Made by a program: the position numbers and the translations under genes. This document shows positions 1 through 8,749 of a stretch of DNA of 64,000 nt, piece by piece (the first letter of the stretch is position 1; each line of letters begins with the position of its first letter). The stretch spans positions 34,310 through 98,309 of the forward strand of contig NZ_VAJM01000017.1 in NCBI RefSeq assembly GCF_005771675.1, read 5' to 3'. Under the pieces are notes generated by a model, which saw only the letters and a program-made list of their open reading frames with translations, was not told the DNA's origin and did not search any database. The stretch is from Hymenobacter jeollabukensis. GTDB taxonomy: Bacteria; Bacteroidota; Bacteroidia; Cytophagales; Hymenobacteraceae.

Positions 1-209
1 GCGTAGTGGTCGGATTCATCGGGTTGATTGGTCGGGGCGGTAGGAGACGCTACCGGGCAGTACGGCGGCGCGGCGGAAAGGGCTATATCGGTCGGGCTTC
101 GGGCCCGACAAGCCGTTGCGTAACAATTCGGTAACATAGCTCGGGCCGCCGCTCCCGGCGGCAGGGGCTACCTTCGCGGCGCGTTTCACCCCCAAACCTT
201 TCGTTTGCT

Positions 210-1787
<1,578 letters not shown>

Positions 1788-1810
1788 ATTTTCAGTAACT
1801 TAGCCAAATC

Positions 1811-1842
1811 CGGACCCGGCCGTATACCAGCGGCCGGGTCCG
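1811..1842 (+). terminator. GC-rich terminator hairpin after purH
   Basis: A 12-bp perfect stem (1811-1822 with 1831-1842, CGGACCCGGCCG) encloses an 8-nt loop 24 bases after the purH stop codon. The following tract is only weakly T-rich (CTTCGTTT), so it may be an imperfect intrinsic terminator. Confidence 0.6.
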
Positions 1843-1886
1843 CTTCGTTTAGGGCACCCTTCTTTCCGCAGTACAAAACGAAAGGG

Positions 1887-1916
1887 TTGGCCTTCGAAGA
1901 AGGTTGCTTACCTTTG
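1887..1916 (+). promoter_or_regulatory. Bacteroidota-type promoter of mreB
   Basis: TTG at 1887-1889 is followed after 19 bases by TACCTTTG (1909-1916), an exact TAnnTTTG -7 element. It ends 55 bases before the mreB ATG. This is the known consensus for the Bacteroidota primary sigma factor. It indicates that mreB has its own promoter and is not read only from purH. Confidence 0.75.
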
Positions 1917-1971
1917 CGCACCTTTTTGCAACGCCAGAACCGGCGCTGTTTCTTTCACTTGCCGCTACTCC

Positions 1972-2994
1972 ATGGGGTTCTTCAATTTCACCAGCGACAT
2001 TGCCATCGACTTGGGTACGGCCAATACGCTGATCATCCACAACGATAAAATCGTGGTCGATGAGCCCAGCATTATTGCCAAAGACCGTACGACCAACAAG
2101 GTCATTGCCGTGGGCCGGCAAGCGCAGCAAATGCACGAGAAGACCCACGATAACATCAAAACCATCCGCCCGCTGAAGGACGGCGTCATTGCCGACTTCC
2201 ACGCCGCCGAGGAAATGCTCAAGGGCCTGATCCGGATGGTCAACACCGGCACGCGGCTGTTTCAGCCCTCGCACCGCATGGTTATCTGCATTCCCTCGGG
2301 CATCACGGAGGTAGAGAAGCGCGCCGTGCGCGACTCCGCCGAGCACTCCGGGGCCAAGGAAGTGTGGATGATTCAGGAGCCCATGGCCGCCGCCATCGGC
2401 ATCGGCATCGACGTGGAGCAGCCCGTGGGCTCGATGATCATCGACATCGGCGGGGGCACCACCGAAATTGCGGTTATCGCGCTGTCGGGCATCGTCTGCG
2501 ACCAGTCCATCAAGACGGCTGGGGACGTGTTCAACCAGGACATCCTCGACTACATGCGTCGGCAGCACAACCTGCTCATTGGTGAGCGGAGCGCGGAGCG
2601 CATCAAAATCGAAGTGGGCGCGGCCCTGACCGAGCTGGAAAACACCCCGCCCGACTACGAAGTGCGCGGCCGCGACCTGATGACCGGCATTCCGAAGGTT
2701 ATCAAGGTGACTTCGGCTGAAATTGCCATTGCCCTGGATAAATCGGTGGCCAAAATCGAGGAAGCCGTGCTCAAGGCCCTGGAAATTGCCCCGCCCGAGC
2801 TGTCGGCCGACATCTACGACAACGGCATTCACCTGACGGGCGGCGGCGCCCTGCTGCGCGGCCTCGACCGGCGCCTGGCGGCCAAAACCAAGCTGCCCGT
2901 GCACGTGCCCGAAGACCCGCTGCGCGCCGTGGTGCGCGGCACCGGCGCCGCTATCAAGAACATTACCGGTTTCCGCAGCGTGCTGCTGAGCTAA
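1972..2994 (+). CDS. mreB: rod shape-determining protein MreB (actin-like ATPase)
   Basis: MreB is the actin homologue that orients lateral cell-wall synthesis under the inner membrane. The 340 residues include the actin-fold nucleotide motifs: phosphate-1 DLGTANT near residue 12, phosphate-2 DIGGGTTEIAVI near residue 160, and adenosine motif LTGGGALLRGLD near residue 287. Length and start (MGFFNFTSDIAIDLGTANT) fit the family. It heads the mreB-mreC-mreD-mrdA-rodA shape cluster. A long inverted repeat, not a classical terminator, separates it from mreC, so the downstream genes may be co-transcribed at a reduced level. Confidence 0.98.
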   Translation: MGFFNFTSDIAIDLGTANTLIIHNDKIVVDEPSIIAKDRTTNKVIAVGRQAQQMHEKTHDNIKTIRPLKDGVIADFHAAEEMLKGLIRMVNTGTRLFQPSHRMVICIPSGITEVEKRAVRDSAEHSGAKEVWMIQEPMAAAIGIGIDVEQPVGSMIIDIGGGTTEIAVIALSGIVCDQSIKTAGDVFNQDILDYMRRQHNLLIGERSAERIKIEVGAALTELENTPPDYEVRGRDLMTGIPKVIKVTSAEIAIALDKSVAKIEEAVLKALEIAPPELSADIYDNGIHLTGGGALLRGLDRRLAAKTKLPVHVPEDPLRAVVRGTGAAIKNITGFRSVLLS

Positions 2995-3000
2995 TGGCTG

Positions 3001-3064
3001 AATGGCTGAATGGTTAAATGGCTGATTGTTCTTGAACGACCAGCCATTTAACCATTCAGCCATT
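3001..3064. repeat. long inverted repeat between mreB and mreC
   Basis: Two perfectly complementary 24-nt arms (3001-3024 and 3041-3064) flank a 16-nt loop that itself holds GTTC...GAAC. The arms are made of an iterated word, AATGGCTG / AATGGTTA. There is no T tract, so this is not an ordinary terminator. It belongs to a class of gap-filling inverted repeats also seen at 14504, 20002, 43946, 47033, 61603 and 63081. Confidence 0.85.
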
Positions 3065-3079
3065 TAACTAATGTAATCC

Positions 3080-4000
3080 ATGCGTAATCTGCTCGATTTT
3101 CTGTACCGCTACCGGGGCGTCCTGGTATTCGTGCTGCTGGAAGTCGTGAGCATGGTGCTGTTTATCCGCAACAGCGCCTACCAGCGGGCGGCGTTCTTCA
3201 ATTCCTCCAACGCTTATATCGGCCGGGTGCTGGAAGTGCGCACGCAGATTTACGACTACTTCAGCCTGGCCGACAAAAACCGGGCGCTGGCCACCGAAAA
3301 CGCCCAGCTGCGCCAGCGCCTCTACCGCGCCGACCTGGCCGCCCGCATGCCCGACAGCCTCGCTACTCCCGGCGACACCACCGGCCTGCGCCTGCGGGCC
3401 GATACGCTGCAACTGGCCCTGCGCCCCATGCCCACGCGCCTGGTGGGCAGCCCGCTGATTCCGGCCCGCGTCATCAACCAGACCCTGCGCCGCGTGGACA
3501 ACTACCTGACCCTGAACGTGGGCGCCCAGCAGGGCGTGCTGCCGGGCATGGGCGTGTTGTCGGCGGCCGGGGTGGTGGGCCGGGTGCGGCAGGTGAGCGA
3601 GCATTACGCCACTGTCACCTCAGTGCTGCACTCCAAGACCAACCTCTCGGCCAAAATCCGGCGCGACGGTACCTTCGGCACCATCAAGTGGCTGGGAGAA
3701 GACCCCACCCACGCCCTGCTCGACTACATTCCGCGCCAGAACAAGCTGGTGCCGGGCGACACCATCGTCACCTCGGGCTACAACCAGGTGTTTCCGGAGG
3801 GCGTGCTCATCGGCACGGTGGACAACTTCACCAAGGAGCCGGACAAGAACTTCTGGACGGTGCGCGTGAAGCTGGCCGCCAATTTCTCGAACCTGACCTT
3901 CGTGTACGTGGTGGGTACCCCGCCCCGCGCCGCCGAGCGCGACACGCTGGAAACCCGCTCGGGGCTGCGCGCCACCGAGCAGGAAGGAGGCCGGCCTTAA
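3080..4000 (+). CDS. mreC: rod shape-determining protein MreC
   Basis: MreC is a bitopic membrane protein that links cytoplasmic MreB to periplasmic PBP2. The 306-residue product has one N-terminal membrane segment (about residues 11-29, GVLVFVLLEVVSMVLFI), a coiled-coil-like stretch (about 55-80, rich in A, L, Q and R) and the beta-barrel core, with GMGVLSAAGVVGRV and GDTIVTSGYNQVFPEGVLIG. Its stop codon overlaps the mreD start (TAATG at 3998-4002), a sign of translational coupling. Confidence 0.95.
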   Translation: MRNLLDFLYRYRGVLVFVLLEVVSMVLFIRNSAYQRAAFFNSSNAYIGRVLEVRTQIYDYFSLADKNRALATENAQLRQRLYRADLAARMPDSLATPGDTTGLRLRADTLQLALRPMPTRLVGSPLIPARVINQTLRRVDNYLTLNVGAQQGVLPGMGVLSAAGVVGRVRQVSEHYATVTSVLHSKTNLSAKIRRDGTFGTIKWLGEDPTHALLDYIPRQNKLVPGDTIVTSGYNQVFPEGVLIGTVDNFTKEPDKNFWTVRVKLAANFSNLTFVYVVGTPPRAAERDTLETRSGLRATEQEGGRP

Positions 4001-4524
4001 TGGGTAACGCGCTGCAACTGCTGCTCCAGGCCGGGCGCTTTCTGCTCTACGCCGCCGTGCACGTGCTGCTCATCAGCCGCCTGCAGCTCTTCGACGTGGG
4101 CTGGTGCTTTTTCTATCTGGGCTTCCTGCTGTTCCTGCCCATTGCCACGCCCATCGTGGTGATGCTGGGGGTGAGCTTCCTGATGGGCTTCTCCATGGAT
4201 CTGTTCTACGACACCGGCGGCCTGCACGCGGCGGCGGCGGTGCTGCTGGGCTACCTGCGGCCCTGGGTGCTGCGCATCCTCACCCCCCGCGACGGCTACG
4301 ACGCGCAGGACGCGGTGAACATTCACCAGATGGGCTGGCAGTGGTTCGGGGTGTACCTGGGCCTGCTGGTGACCATTCACCACTTCGTGTTCTTCTTCCT
4401 GGAGCTGGGCTCGTTCTCCGCCATCGGCCTGACCTTCCTGAAGATTCTGGCCAGCACGCTGTTTACGGGCGTGACCATGCTCATCGTGCAGCTGCTGCTG
4501 TTCCCGGCCCGGCGCCGGCGGTAG
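4000..4524 (+). CDS. mreD: rod shape-determining protein MreD
   Basis: The product is a 174-residue polytopic inner-membrane protein of the elongasome. The start is the ATG that shares bases with the mreC stop. The same frame stays open upstream to 3688, but that stretch is only the out-of-frame shadow of mreC. About five hydrophobic segments are visible (AVHVLLISRLQLF, FYLGFLLFLPIATPIVVMLGVSFLMGFSMDLFYD, a central one, LGLLVTIHHFVFFFLE, and the C-terminal LFTGVTMLIVQLLLF). SMDLFYDTGGLHAAA matches the MreD signature region. Identity rests on membrane profile, length and position between mreC and PBP2. Confidence 0.9.
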   Translation: MGNALQLLLQAGRFLLYAAVHVLLISRLQLFDVGWCFFYLGFLLFLPIATPIVVMLGVSFLMGFSMDLFYDTGGLHAAAAVLLGYLRPWVLRILTPRDGYDAQDAVNIHQMGWQWFGVYLGLLVTIHHFVFFFLELGSFSAIGLTFLKILASTLFTGVTMLIVQLLLFPARRRR

Positions 4525-4540
4525 AGGAGTAGGTAAGTTA

Positions 4541-4657
4541 GAACGTCATTCAGAGCGCAGCGAAGAATCTCGCTGGATAGTATTCTTCTCGTTGAACGAG
4601 GTCATTACTACCTGCCATCAGCACGCGAGATGTCTCGACTTCGCTCGACATGACGGG
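4541..4657. repeat. REPIN-like repeat, copy 1
   Basis: Two inverted hairpin units face each other. The left unit stem is ATTC (4548-4551) / GAAT (4565-4568); the right unit stem is ATGTC (4630-4634) / GACAT (4647-4651). The centre resembles the GGATAGTAAT...CTCGTTGA core of the other copies. The two arms belong to different stem variants, so they look modular. This element fills most of the 311-bp gap 4525-4835; the remainder holds only the -7-like box at 4777. Confidence 0.8.
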
Positions 4658-4776
4658 CTTTTTCTTCTGCCAAACCTGTTTGACCCCGGGCGGGAGCAAA
4701 ATGCCTTCTCGCGTTGTTACGGGGGCGACGGACGGGTGAATCGGTTGGGAACGTAGGGATAACGCCACGGTGGTGG

Positions 4777-4784
4777 TACCTTTG
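4777..4784 (+). promoter_or_regulatory. -7-like promoter element ahead of mrdA
   Basis: TACCTTTG is an exact TAnnTTTG match 52 bases before the TTG start of mrdA. No TTG lies at the ideal 19-base spacing; the nearest (4745-4747) is 29 bases away, so the call is weaker than that for mreB. Confidence 0.45.
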
Positions 4785-4835
4785 CGGGCTGATTGCACCC
4801 GGGGCAGTCAACTCACCTTCAGTTCGTAACGCGCT

Positions 4836-6683
4836 TTGCAGTACTTAGAAGGCCGCAAATTTGTTGTGCTGGGCATTTTCCTGGCGGTGGCGGTGGTGTT
4901 TGCGGTGCGGCTCTTCCACATTCAGGTGCTCGACGGCAGCTACAAGCTGGCCGCCGACCGGAACACGCTTCAGCGCATCGTGCAGATGCCCTACCGCGGC
5001 GTCATTTATGACCGCAACGGCAAAATCCTGGTGCAGAACACGCCGGTGTACGACCTGATGGTGGTGCCGCGCGAAGTGAAAAAGCTCGACACGGCCCGTT
5101 TCTGCCAGCTGTTGCAGATGCCGGTGCAGGAGCTGCGCGACGGGCTGCGGGCCGCCAAAATCTACTCCCGCGTCAAGGCTTCGCCCTTGGTGCAGAACCT
5201 GAGCACGCCGGAGCTGGCGGCCATTCAGGACAACCTCATCGACTTTCCGGGTTTCAGCGTGAAGCCGCGCATGGCCCGCTCGTACCTGACGCAGAACATG
5301 GCCCACGCCCTCGGGTACGTGGGGCCGGTGTCGCCCACGATGCTGGAGAAGCCCAAGTACGCCAAGTACGTGCCCGGCGACTTCCTCGGCATCAGCGGCA
5401 TCGAGTCTTACTACGAGAAGGAGCTGATGGGGCGGCGCGGGGTGCAGTACCGCATGGTCAACGTGCGCGGCATCGAAAAGGGCGCGTTTCGCGACGGGGA
5501 GTTTGATACGCTCTCGGTAGCGGGGCAGGATCTGCACCTGAGTATCGACCCGGAGCTGCAGAAGTACGGCGAGTACCTGATGCAAGGCAAAAAAGGCTCG
5601 GTGGTGGCCATCGACCCGAAGACGGGCGAAATCCTGGCCTTCGTCTCGGCCCCGTCGTTTGATCCGGCCATGCTCACCGGCAAGGGCTCGGGCAACCGCT
5701 ACATGGAGCTGCTGCGCGACACGGCCCGCCCCTTGTTCGACCGCCCGCTGGCGGCGGCCTACTCGCCGGGCTCGGTGTTTAAGCTCGTGAACGAGGCCAT
5801 TGCCCTGCAGGAGCACGTGGTGACGCCCTATACCGGCTTTCCGTGCAACTGGAAGCTGGTGCGCTGCACCCACCGCCACGAGTACCCGGCCAACCTCACC
5901 ATTGCCACCAAGAACAGCTGCAACCCCTACTTCTACCAGGTGATGTTTGCCACCGTGCGCCAGGGCCGCTCACCCAGCAAGTATGAGGACGTAGCCCTGG
6001 GCCTGGCCGACTGGCGCAAGCACGTCACCTCCTTCGGGCTGGCCCAGCACCTGGAAGTAGATTTGCCCGGGGAGCGGATGGGGCTGATTCCCTCGCCCGC
6101 CTTCTACGACAAGCGCTACGGCCACCACCGCTGGACCTACAAGACCATCTACTCGCTGAGCATCGGGCAGGGCGAAATCCAGGTGACGCCGCTGCAGATG
6201 GCCAACCTGATGTGCATTTTCGCCAACCGCGGCTACTACTACGCCCCGCACTTCGTGCGCAGCATCGGCAACCGCGGGCCCCTCTCGCGCTACCGGCAGC
6301 GGCACTACACCTCGGTCGACAGCAGCCACTTCAACGCCATCGTGCCGGGCATGGTGGCGGTGGTCGACGGCCGCGGCGGCACCGGCGAACATGCCTCCCT
6401 GCTCGACGTGGGCATTTCGGTGGCGGGCAAGACGGGCACCGTGCAGAACTACCACGGCATCGACCATGCCACCTTCGGGGGCTTCGCCCCGGCCAACGAC
6501 CCGAAAATTGCCATTTCCGTGTTCATTGAAAATGCCGGCTTCGGCGGCTCTTCGGCCGCCCCGCTGGCGGGCCTGATGATGGAAAAGTACCTGCGCGGCA
6601 AAGTGGCGCCCTGGCGCCACCGCTGGGAAGAATGGCTGCCCGGCTCGGCCGATAGGTTCGTGAGCAAGCGCAACCGCCGGTGA
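4836..6683 (+). CDS. mrdA: penicillin-binding protein 2 (elongasome transpeptidase)
   Basis: PBP2 is the class B transpeptidase that crosslinks peptidoglycan with RodA during elongation. The 615 residues show an N-terminal membrane anchor (about 9-25), the dimerisation or pedestal domain with RGVIYDRNGKILVQN, and a transpeptidase domain with SVFK (Ser313, Lys316), SCN (361-363) and KTG (532-534). The start appears to be TTG at 4836, because no ATG or GTG lies close upstream in frame and MQYLEGRKFVVLGIF fits a normal anchor. The gene is in the usual order between mreD and rodA. Confidence 0.95.
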   Translation: MQYLEGRKFVVLGIFLAVAVVFAVRLFHIQVLDGSYKLAADRNTLQRIVQMPYRGVIYDRNGKILVQNTPVYDLMVVPREVKKLDTARFCQLLQMPVQELRDGLRAAKIYSRVKASPLVQNLSTPELAAIQDNLIDFPGFSVKPRMARSYLTQNMAHALGYVGPVSPTMLEKPKYAKYVPGDFLGISGIESYYEKELMGRRGVQYRMVNVRGIEKGAFRDGEFDTLSVAGQDLHLSIDPELQKYGEYLMQGKKGSVVAIDPKTGEILAFVSAPSFDPAMLTGKGSGNRYMELLRDTARPLFDRPLAAAYSPGSVFKLVNEAIALQEHVVTPYTGFPCNWKLVRCTHRHEYPANLTIATKNSCNPYFYQVMFATVRQGRSPSKYEDVALGLADWRKHVTSFGLAQHLEVDLPGERMGLIPSPAFYDKRYGHHRWTYKTIYSLSIGQGEIQVTPLQMANLMCIFANRGYYYAPHFVRSIGNRGPLSRYRQRHYTSVDSSHFNAIVPGMVAVVDGRGGTGEHASLLDVGISVAGKTGTVQNYHGIDHATFGGFAPANDPKIAISVFIENAGFGGSSAAPLAGLMMEKYLRGKVAPWRHRWEEWLPGSADRFVSKRNRR

Positions 6684-6695
6684 AACAAGGAAAGT

Positions 6696-7118
6696 AAAAG
6701 AACGTCATGTCGAGCTTGTCGAGACATCTCGCGTGCCGATGCCAGCTAGTAATTTTCTGTAATGGGCTTCTTCGTCTACATCCTCCCCAATCAGGCCCGA
6801 ACGGTGCTGTATATCGGCGTGACGAACGACCTGGAGCGGCGCTTACATGAGCATAGTCAGGGGCTGGGAGACGCCGGAAAGTTTACGGGGCGTTATCAGT
6901 GCAATCTGCTAATCTACTTTGAGAGCAGCCCGGATGCCACGCAGGCCATTGCCCGCGAAAAGCAACTCAAAAAGTGGAGTAGGGCCAAGAAAGAGGCCCT
7001 GATTACCGCGCTGAACCCAGGCTGGACGCCAATTGATTTACATACGTGGGCAGGATGAAATTACTTACCCGACGTCAGCATGCGAGATGTCTCGACAAGC
7101 TCGACATGACGTTCTTTT
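6696..7118. mobile_element. putative GIY-YIG-carrying REPIN-like element
   Basis: Terminal inverted repeats of 41 bp (6696-6736 and 7078-7118) match at 40 of 41 positions and flank a GIY-YIG nuclease gene. Each end is a hairpin unit with stem ATGTC/GACAT (6707-6711 with 6723-6727; 7087-7091 with 7103-7107). Inside the ends, AGTAATTT on the left and AAATTACT on the right recall the GATAGTAAT...ACTATC core of the gene-less copies at 4541, 31791, 36065 and 43154. I infer that the gene occupies the loop of such an element and could be its mobility or maintenance factor. It separates mrdA from rodA. Confidence 0.6.
6762..7058 (+). CDS. GIY-YIG single-domain endonuclease (UvrC/URI type)
   Basis: The product is 98 residues, almost entirely one GIY-YIG nuclease domain: VYIL near residue 5, LYIGVTNDLERRLHEH (YIG, then the catalytic Arg helix) at about 16-31, and the catalytic Glu in AIAREKQLKKW at about 65. 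NPGW near residue 87 is the usual end of these small proteins. The last 11 residues read toward the right inverted repeat. Stand-alone members of this family are common and often multicopy in Bacteroidota, with no settled function. The flanking 41-bp inverted repeats suggest a link with the repeat family rather than with cell shape. Confidence 0.9.
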   Translation: MGFFVYILPNQARTVLYIGVTNDLERRLHEHSQGLGDAGKFTGRYQCNLLIYFESSPDATQAIAREKQLKKWSRAKKEALITALNPGWTPIDLHTWAG

Positions 7119-7143
7119 TGGTCGCCAATTCACTCCCTACCCC

Positions 7144-8433
7144 TTGAACCAAGTTCGTTACAGCCGCAGCATCGACTGGGTCACCCTGCTCATCTACCTG
7201 ACGATGGTGGGGGTGGGGCTGCTCAACGTGTACGCCGCCTCGTATTCGGCCGACGTGCCGTTTGAGCGCGTGTTTTCGGCCGACTGGAGCGGGCTGATGG
7301 CCTTCAACTGGTTTAAGCAGCTGGTCTGGATCGGGGTGAGCGTGCTGCTCATCATGGTGCTGCTCGTCATCGACCACAAGGCCTACGACACCTTCGCCTA
7401 CGTGCTCTACGGGGGCATGATTGTGCTGTTGCTGGTCACGCTGGTCATTGCCCGGCCCATTGCGGGCTCCCGCTCCTGGCTGGAGCTGGGGCCGATGCGC
7501 CTGCAGCCGGCCGAGTTTGCCAAGTTCACCACCGCGCTGGCGGCCTCGCGCTTCATGGCGGGCATCAACCTGCGCCAGCAGGCTTTCAAGCAGCAGCTGG
7601 TATTGGCGGGCATTACGCTGCTGCCGCCGCTGCTCATCATTGCCTCCAACGAAACGGGGCAGGCGCTGGTGTTCGGGGCCTTCCTGCTGGCCTACTTCCG
7701 CGAGGGCATGTCGCCGCTGATTCTGCTGGTGCTGGCCGCCGCGGGGCTGGTGCTCATCCTCTCGCTGCTGGTGCCCAAGCTGTGGCTGGTGGGCGCTTTC
7801 ACGGTGATTCTGGCCCTGGTGCTGGTGCTGAACCCCCGGGTGCTGCGCCACCATTTGCCGCTGGCGGCGGGCGTGTACGCGGTGGTGCTGGGCATGGTGT
7901 TCGGGGTGGATTTCTTTTACAACAACGTGCTGCAGCCCCACCAGCAGAAGCGCATCGAGGTGCTGCTGAACCCCTCGGCCGACCCGCTGGGTGTGGGCTG
8001 GAACGTGACGCAGTCCAAAATTGCCATTGGCTCAGGCGGCCTGGCCGGCAAGGGCTTCCTCGAAGGCACCCAGACGCGCTTCGACTTCGTGCCCGAGCAG
8101 AGCACCGACTTCATCTTCTGTACGGTGGGGGAGGAGTGGGGCTGGCTGGGCACCATGACGGTCATCGGGCTCTTCATGGCCCTGATCTTCCGCGTCATCT
8201 TCGTGGCCGAGCGGCAGAAATCGGTGTTTGGGCGCACCTACGGCTACTGCGTGGCCAGCATCATCTTCTTCCACTTCTGCGTCAACATCGGCATGACCAT
8301 CGGGCTGGCGCCGGTGGTGGGCATTCCGCTGCCGTTCTTCTCCTACGGCGGCTCGTCCCTGTGGTCGTTCACCATCCTGCTCTTCATCCTGCTGGCCATC
8401 GATGCCTACCGCAAGCAGGACCTGGTGCGGTAG
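7144..8433 (+). CDS. rodA: peptidoglycan polymerase RodA (SEDS family)
   Basis: RodA is the SEDS glycan polymerase partner of PBP2. From the TTG at 7144 the product is 429 residues with about ten membrane segments. SEDS landmarks include NETGQALVFGAFLLAYFREG, the long loop with DPLGVGWNVTQSKIAIGSGG...PEQSTDFIFCTVGEEWGW, and GIPLPFFSYGGSS. The frame is open upstream to 7033, but those 37 codons read straight through the inverted repeat, so a start inside the repeat is unlikely. MNQVRYSRSIDWVTLL is a typical RodA N-terminus. Confidence 0.95.
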   Translation: MNQVRYSRSIDWVTLLIYLTMVGVGLLNVYAASYSADVPFERVFSADWSGLMAFNWFKQLVWIGVSVLLIMVLLVIDHKAYDTFAYVLYGGMIVLLLVTLVIARPIAGSRSWLELGPMRLQPAEFAKFTTALAASRFMAGINLRQQAFKQQLVLAGITLLPPLLIIASNETGQALVFGAFLLAYFREGMSPLILLVLAAAGLVLILSLLVPKLWLVGAFTVILALVLVLNPRVLRHHLPLAAGVYAVVLGMVFGVDFFYNNVLQPHQQKRIEVLLNPSADPLGVGWNVTQSKIAIGSGGLAGKGFLEGTQTRFDFVPEQSTDFIFCTVGEEWGWLGTMTVIGLFMALIFRVIFVAERQKSVFGRTYGYCVASIIFFHFCVNIGMTIGLAPVVGIPLPFFSYGGSSLWSFTILLFILLAIDAYRKQDLVR

Positions 8434-8513
8434 ACGGGGCCCGAATCGGCCCCACGCGCCGGTACCTGCTCCCGCCCGGCTCGTCCCCGATTGCGGATCG
8501 GCCGGGTAGAACT

Positions 8514-8610
8514 CCTCCCAAGGCAAACGCAATTAAGAACGGCTCCGGCGGGTCCCTCCCGAGCCATTCCCAATTGAGTTTGCCTTGGGAGGGGCCCGCC
8601 GGAGCCGTTC
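8514..8610. repeat. interleaved inverted repeats (A-B-A'-B') downstream of rodA
   Basis: Arm A (8514-8534) pairs with A' (8572-8592) with one mismatch in 21. Arm B (8537-8560) pairs with B' (8587-8610) with one mismatch in 24. The order is interleaved and A' and B' share GGGAGG, so the two stems compete or form a pseudoknot-like fold. Degraded copies of the same blocks follow at about 8640-8710. This is the only structure I see in the 316-bp gap 8434-8749. Confidence 0.75.
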
Positions 8611-8749
8611 TCAGTCGTTGACAAGCTAAGAAGACCCATTCGAAGCCGTTCTTAATCGGGCGGGAGCCGGGAGGAACCCTCCCAAGCCATTTTCAAAAGG
8701 GAATTCCCCGGTAGGGCTTCTGCCGCTGCCCGCGCATATCTTGCGGCCG

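Noticed and set aside
3001..3064. Plain intrinsic terminator after mreB
   Set aside because: The stem is long and perfect but AT-balanced, without a following T tract, and its arms have internal direct repeats.
4550..4811. Short minus-strand frames between mreD and mrdA
   Set aside because: They read through REPIN-like copy 1 and the promoter of mrdA; the peptide contains only repeat-derived sequence.
7033..7143. Upstream extension of rodA
   Set aside because: The extra 37 codons translate the right inverted repeat of the GIY-YIG element; the same peptide-like string would appear wherever the repeat is read in this frame.
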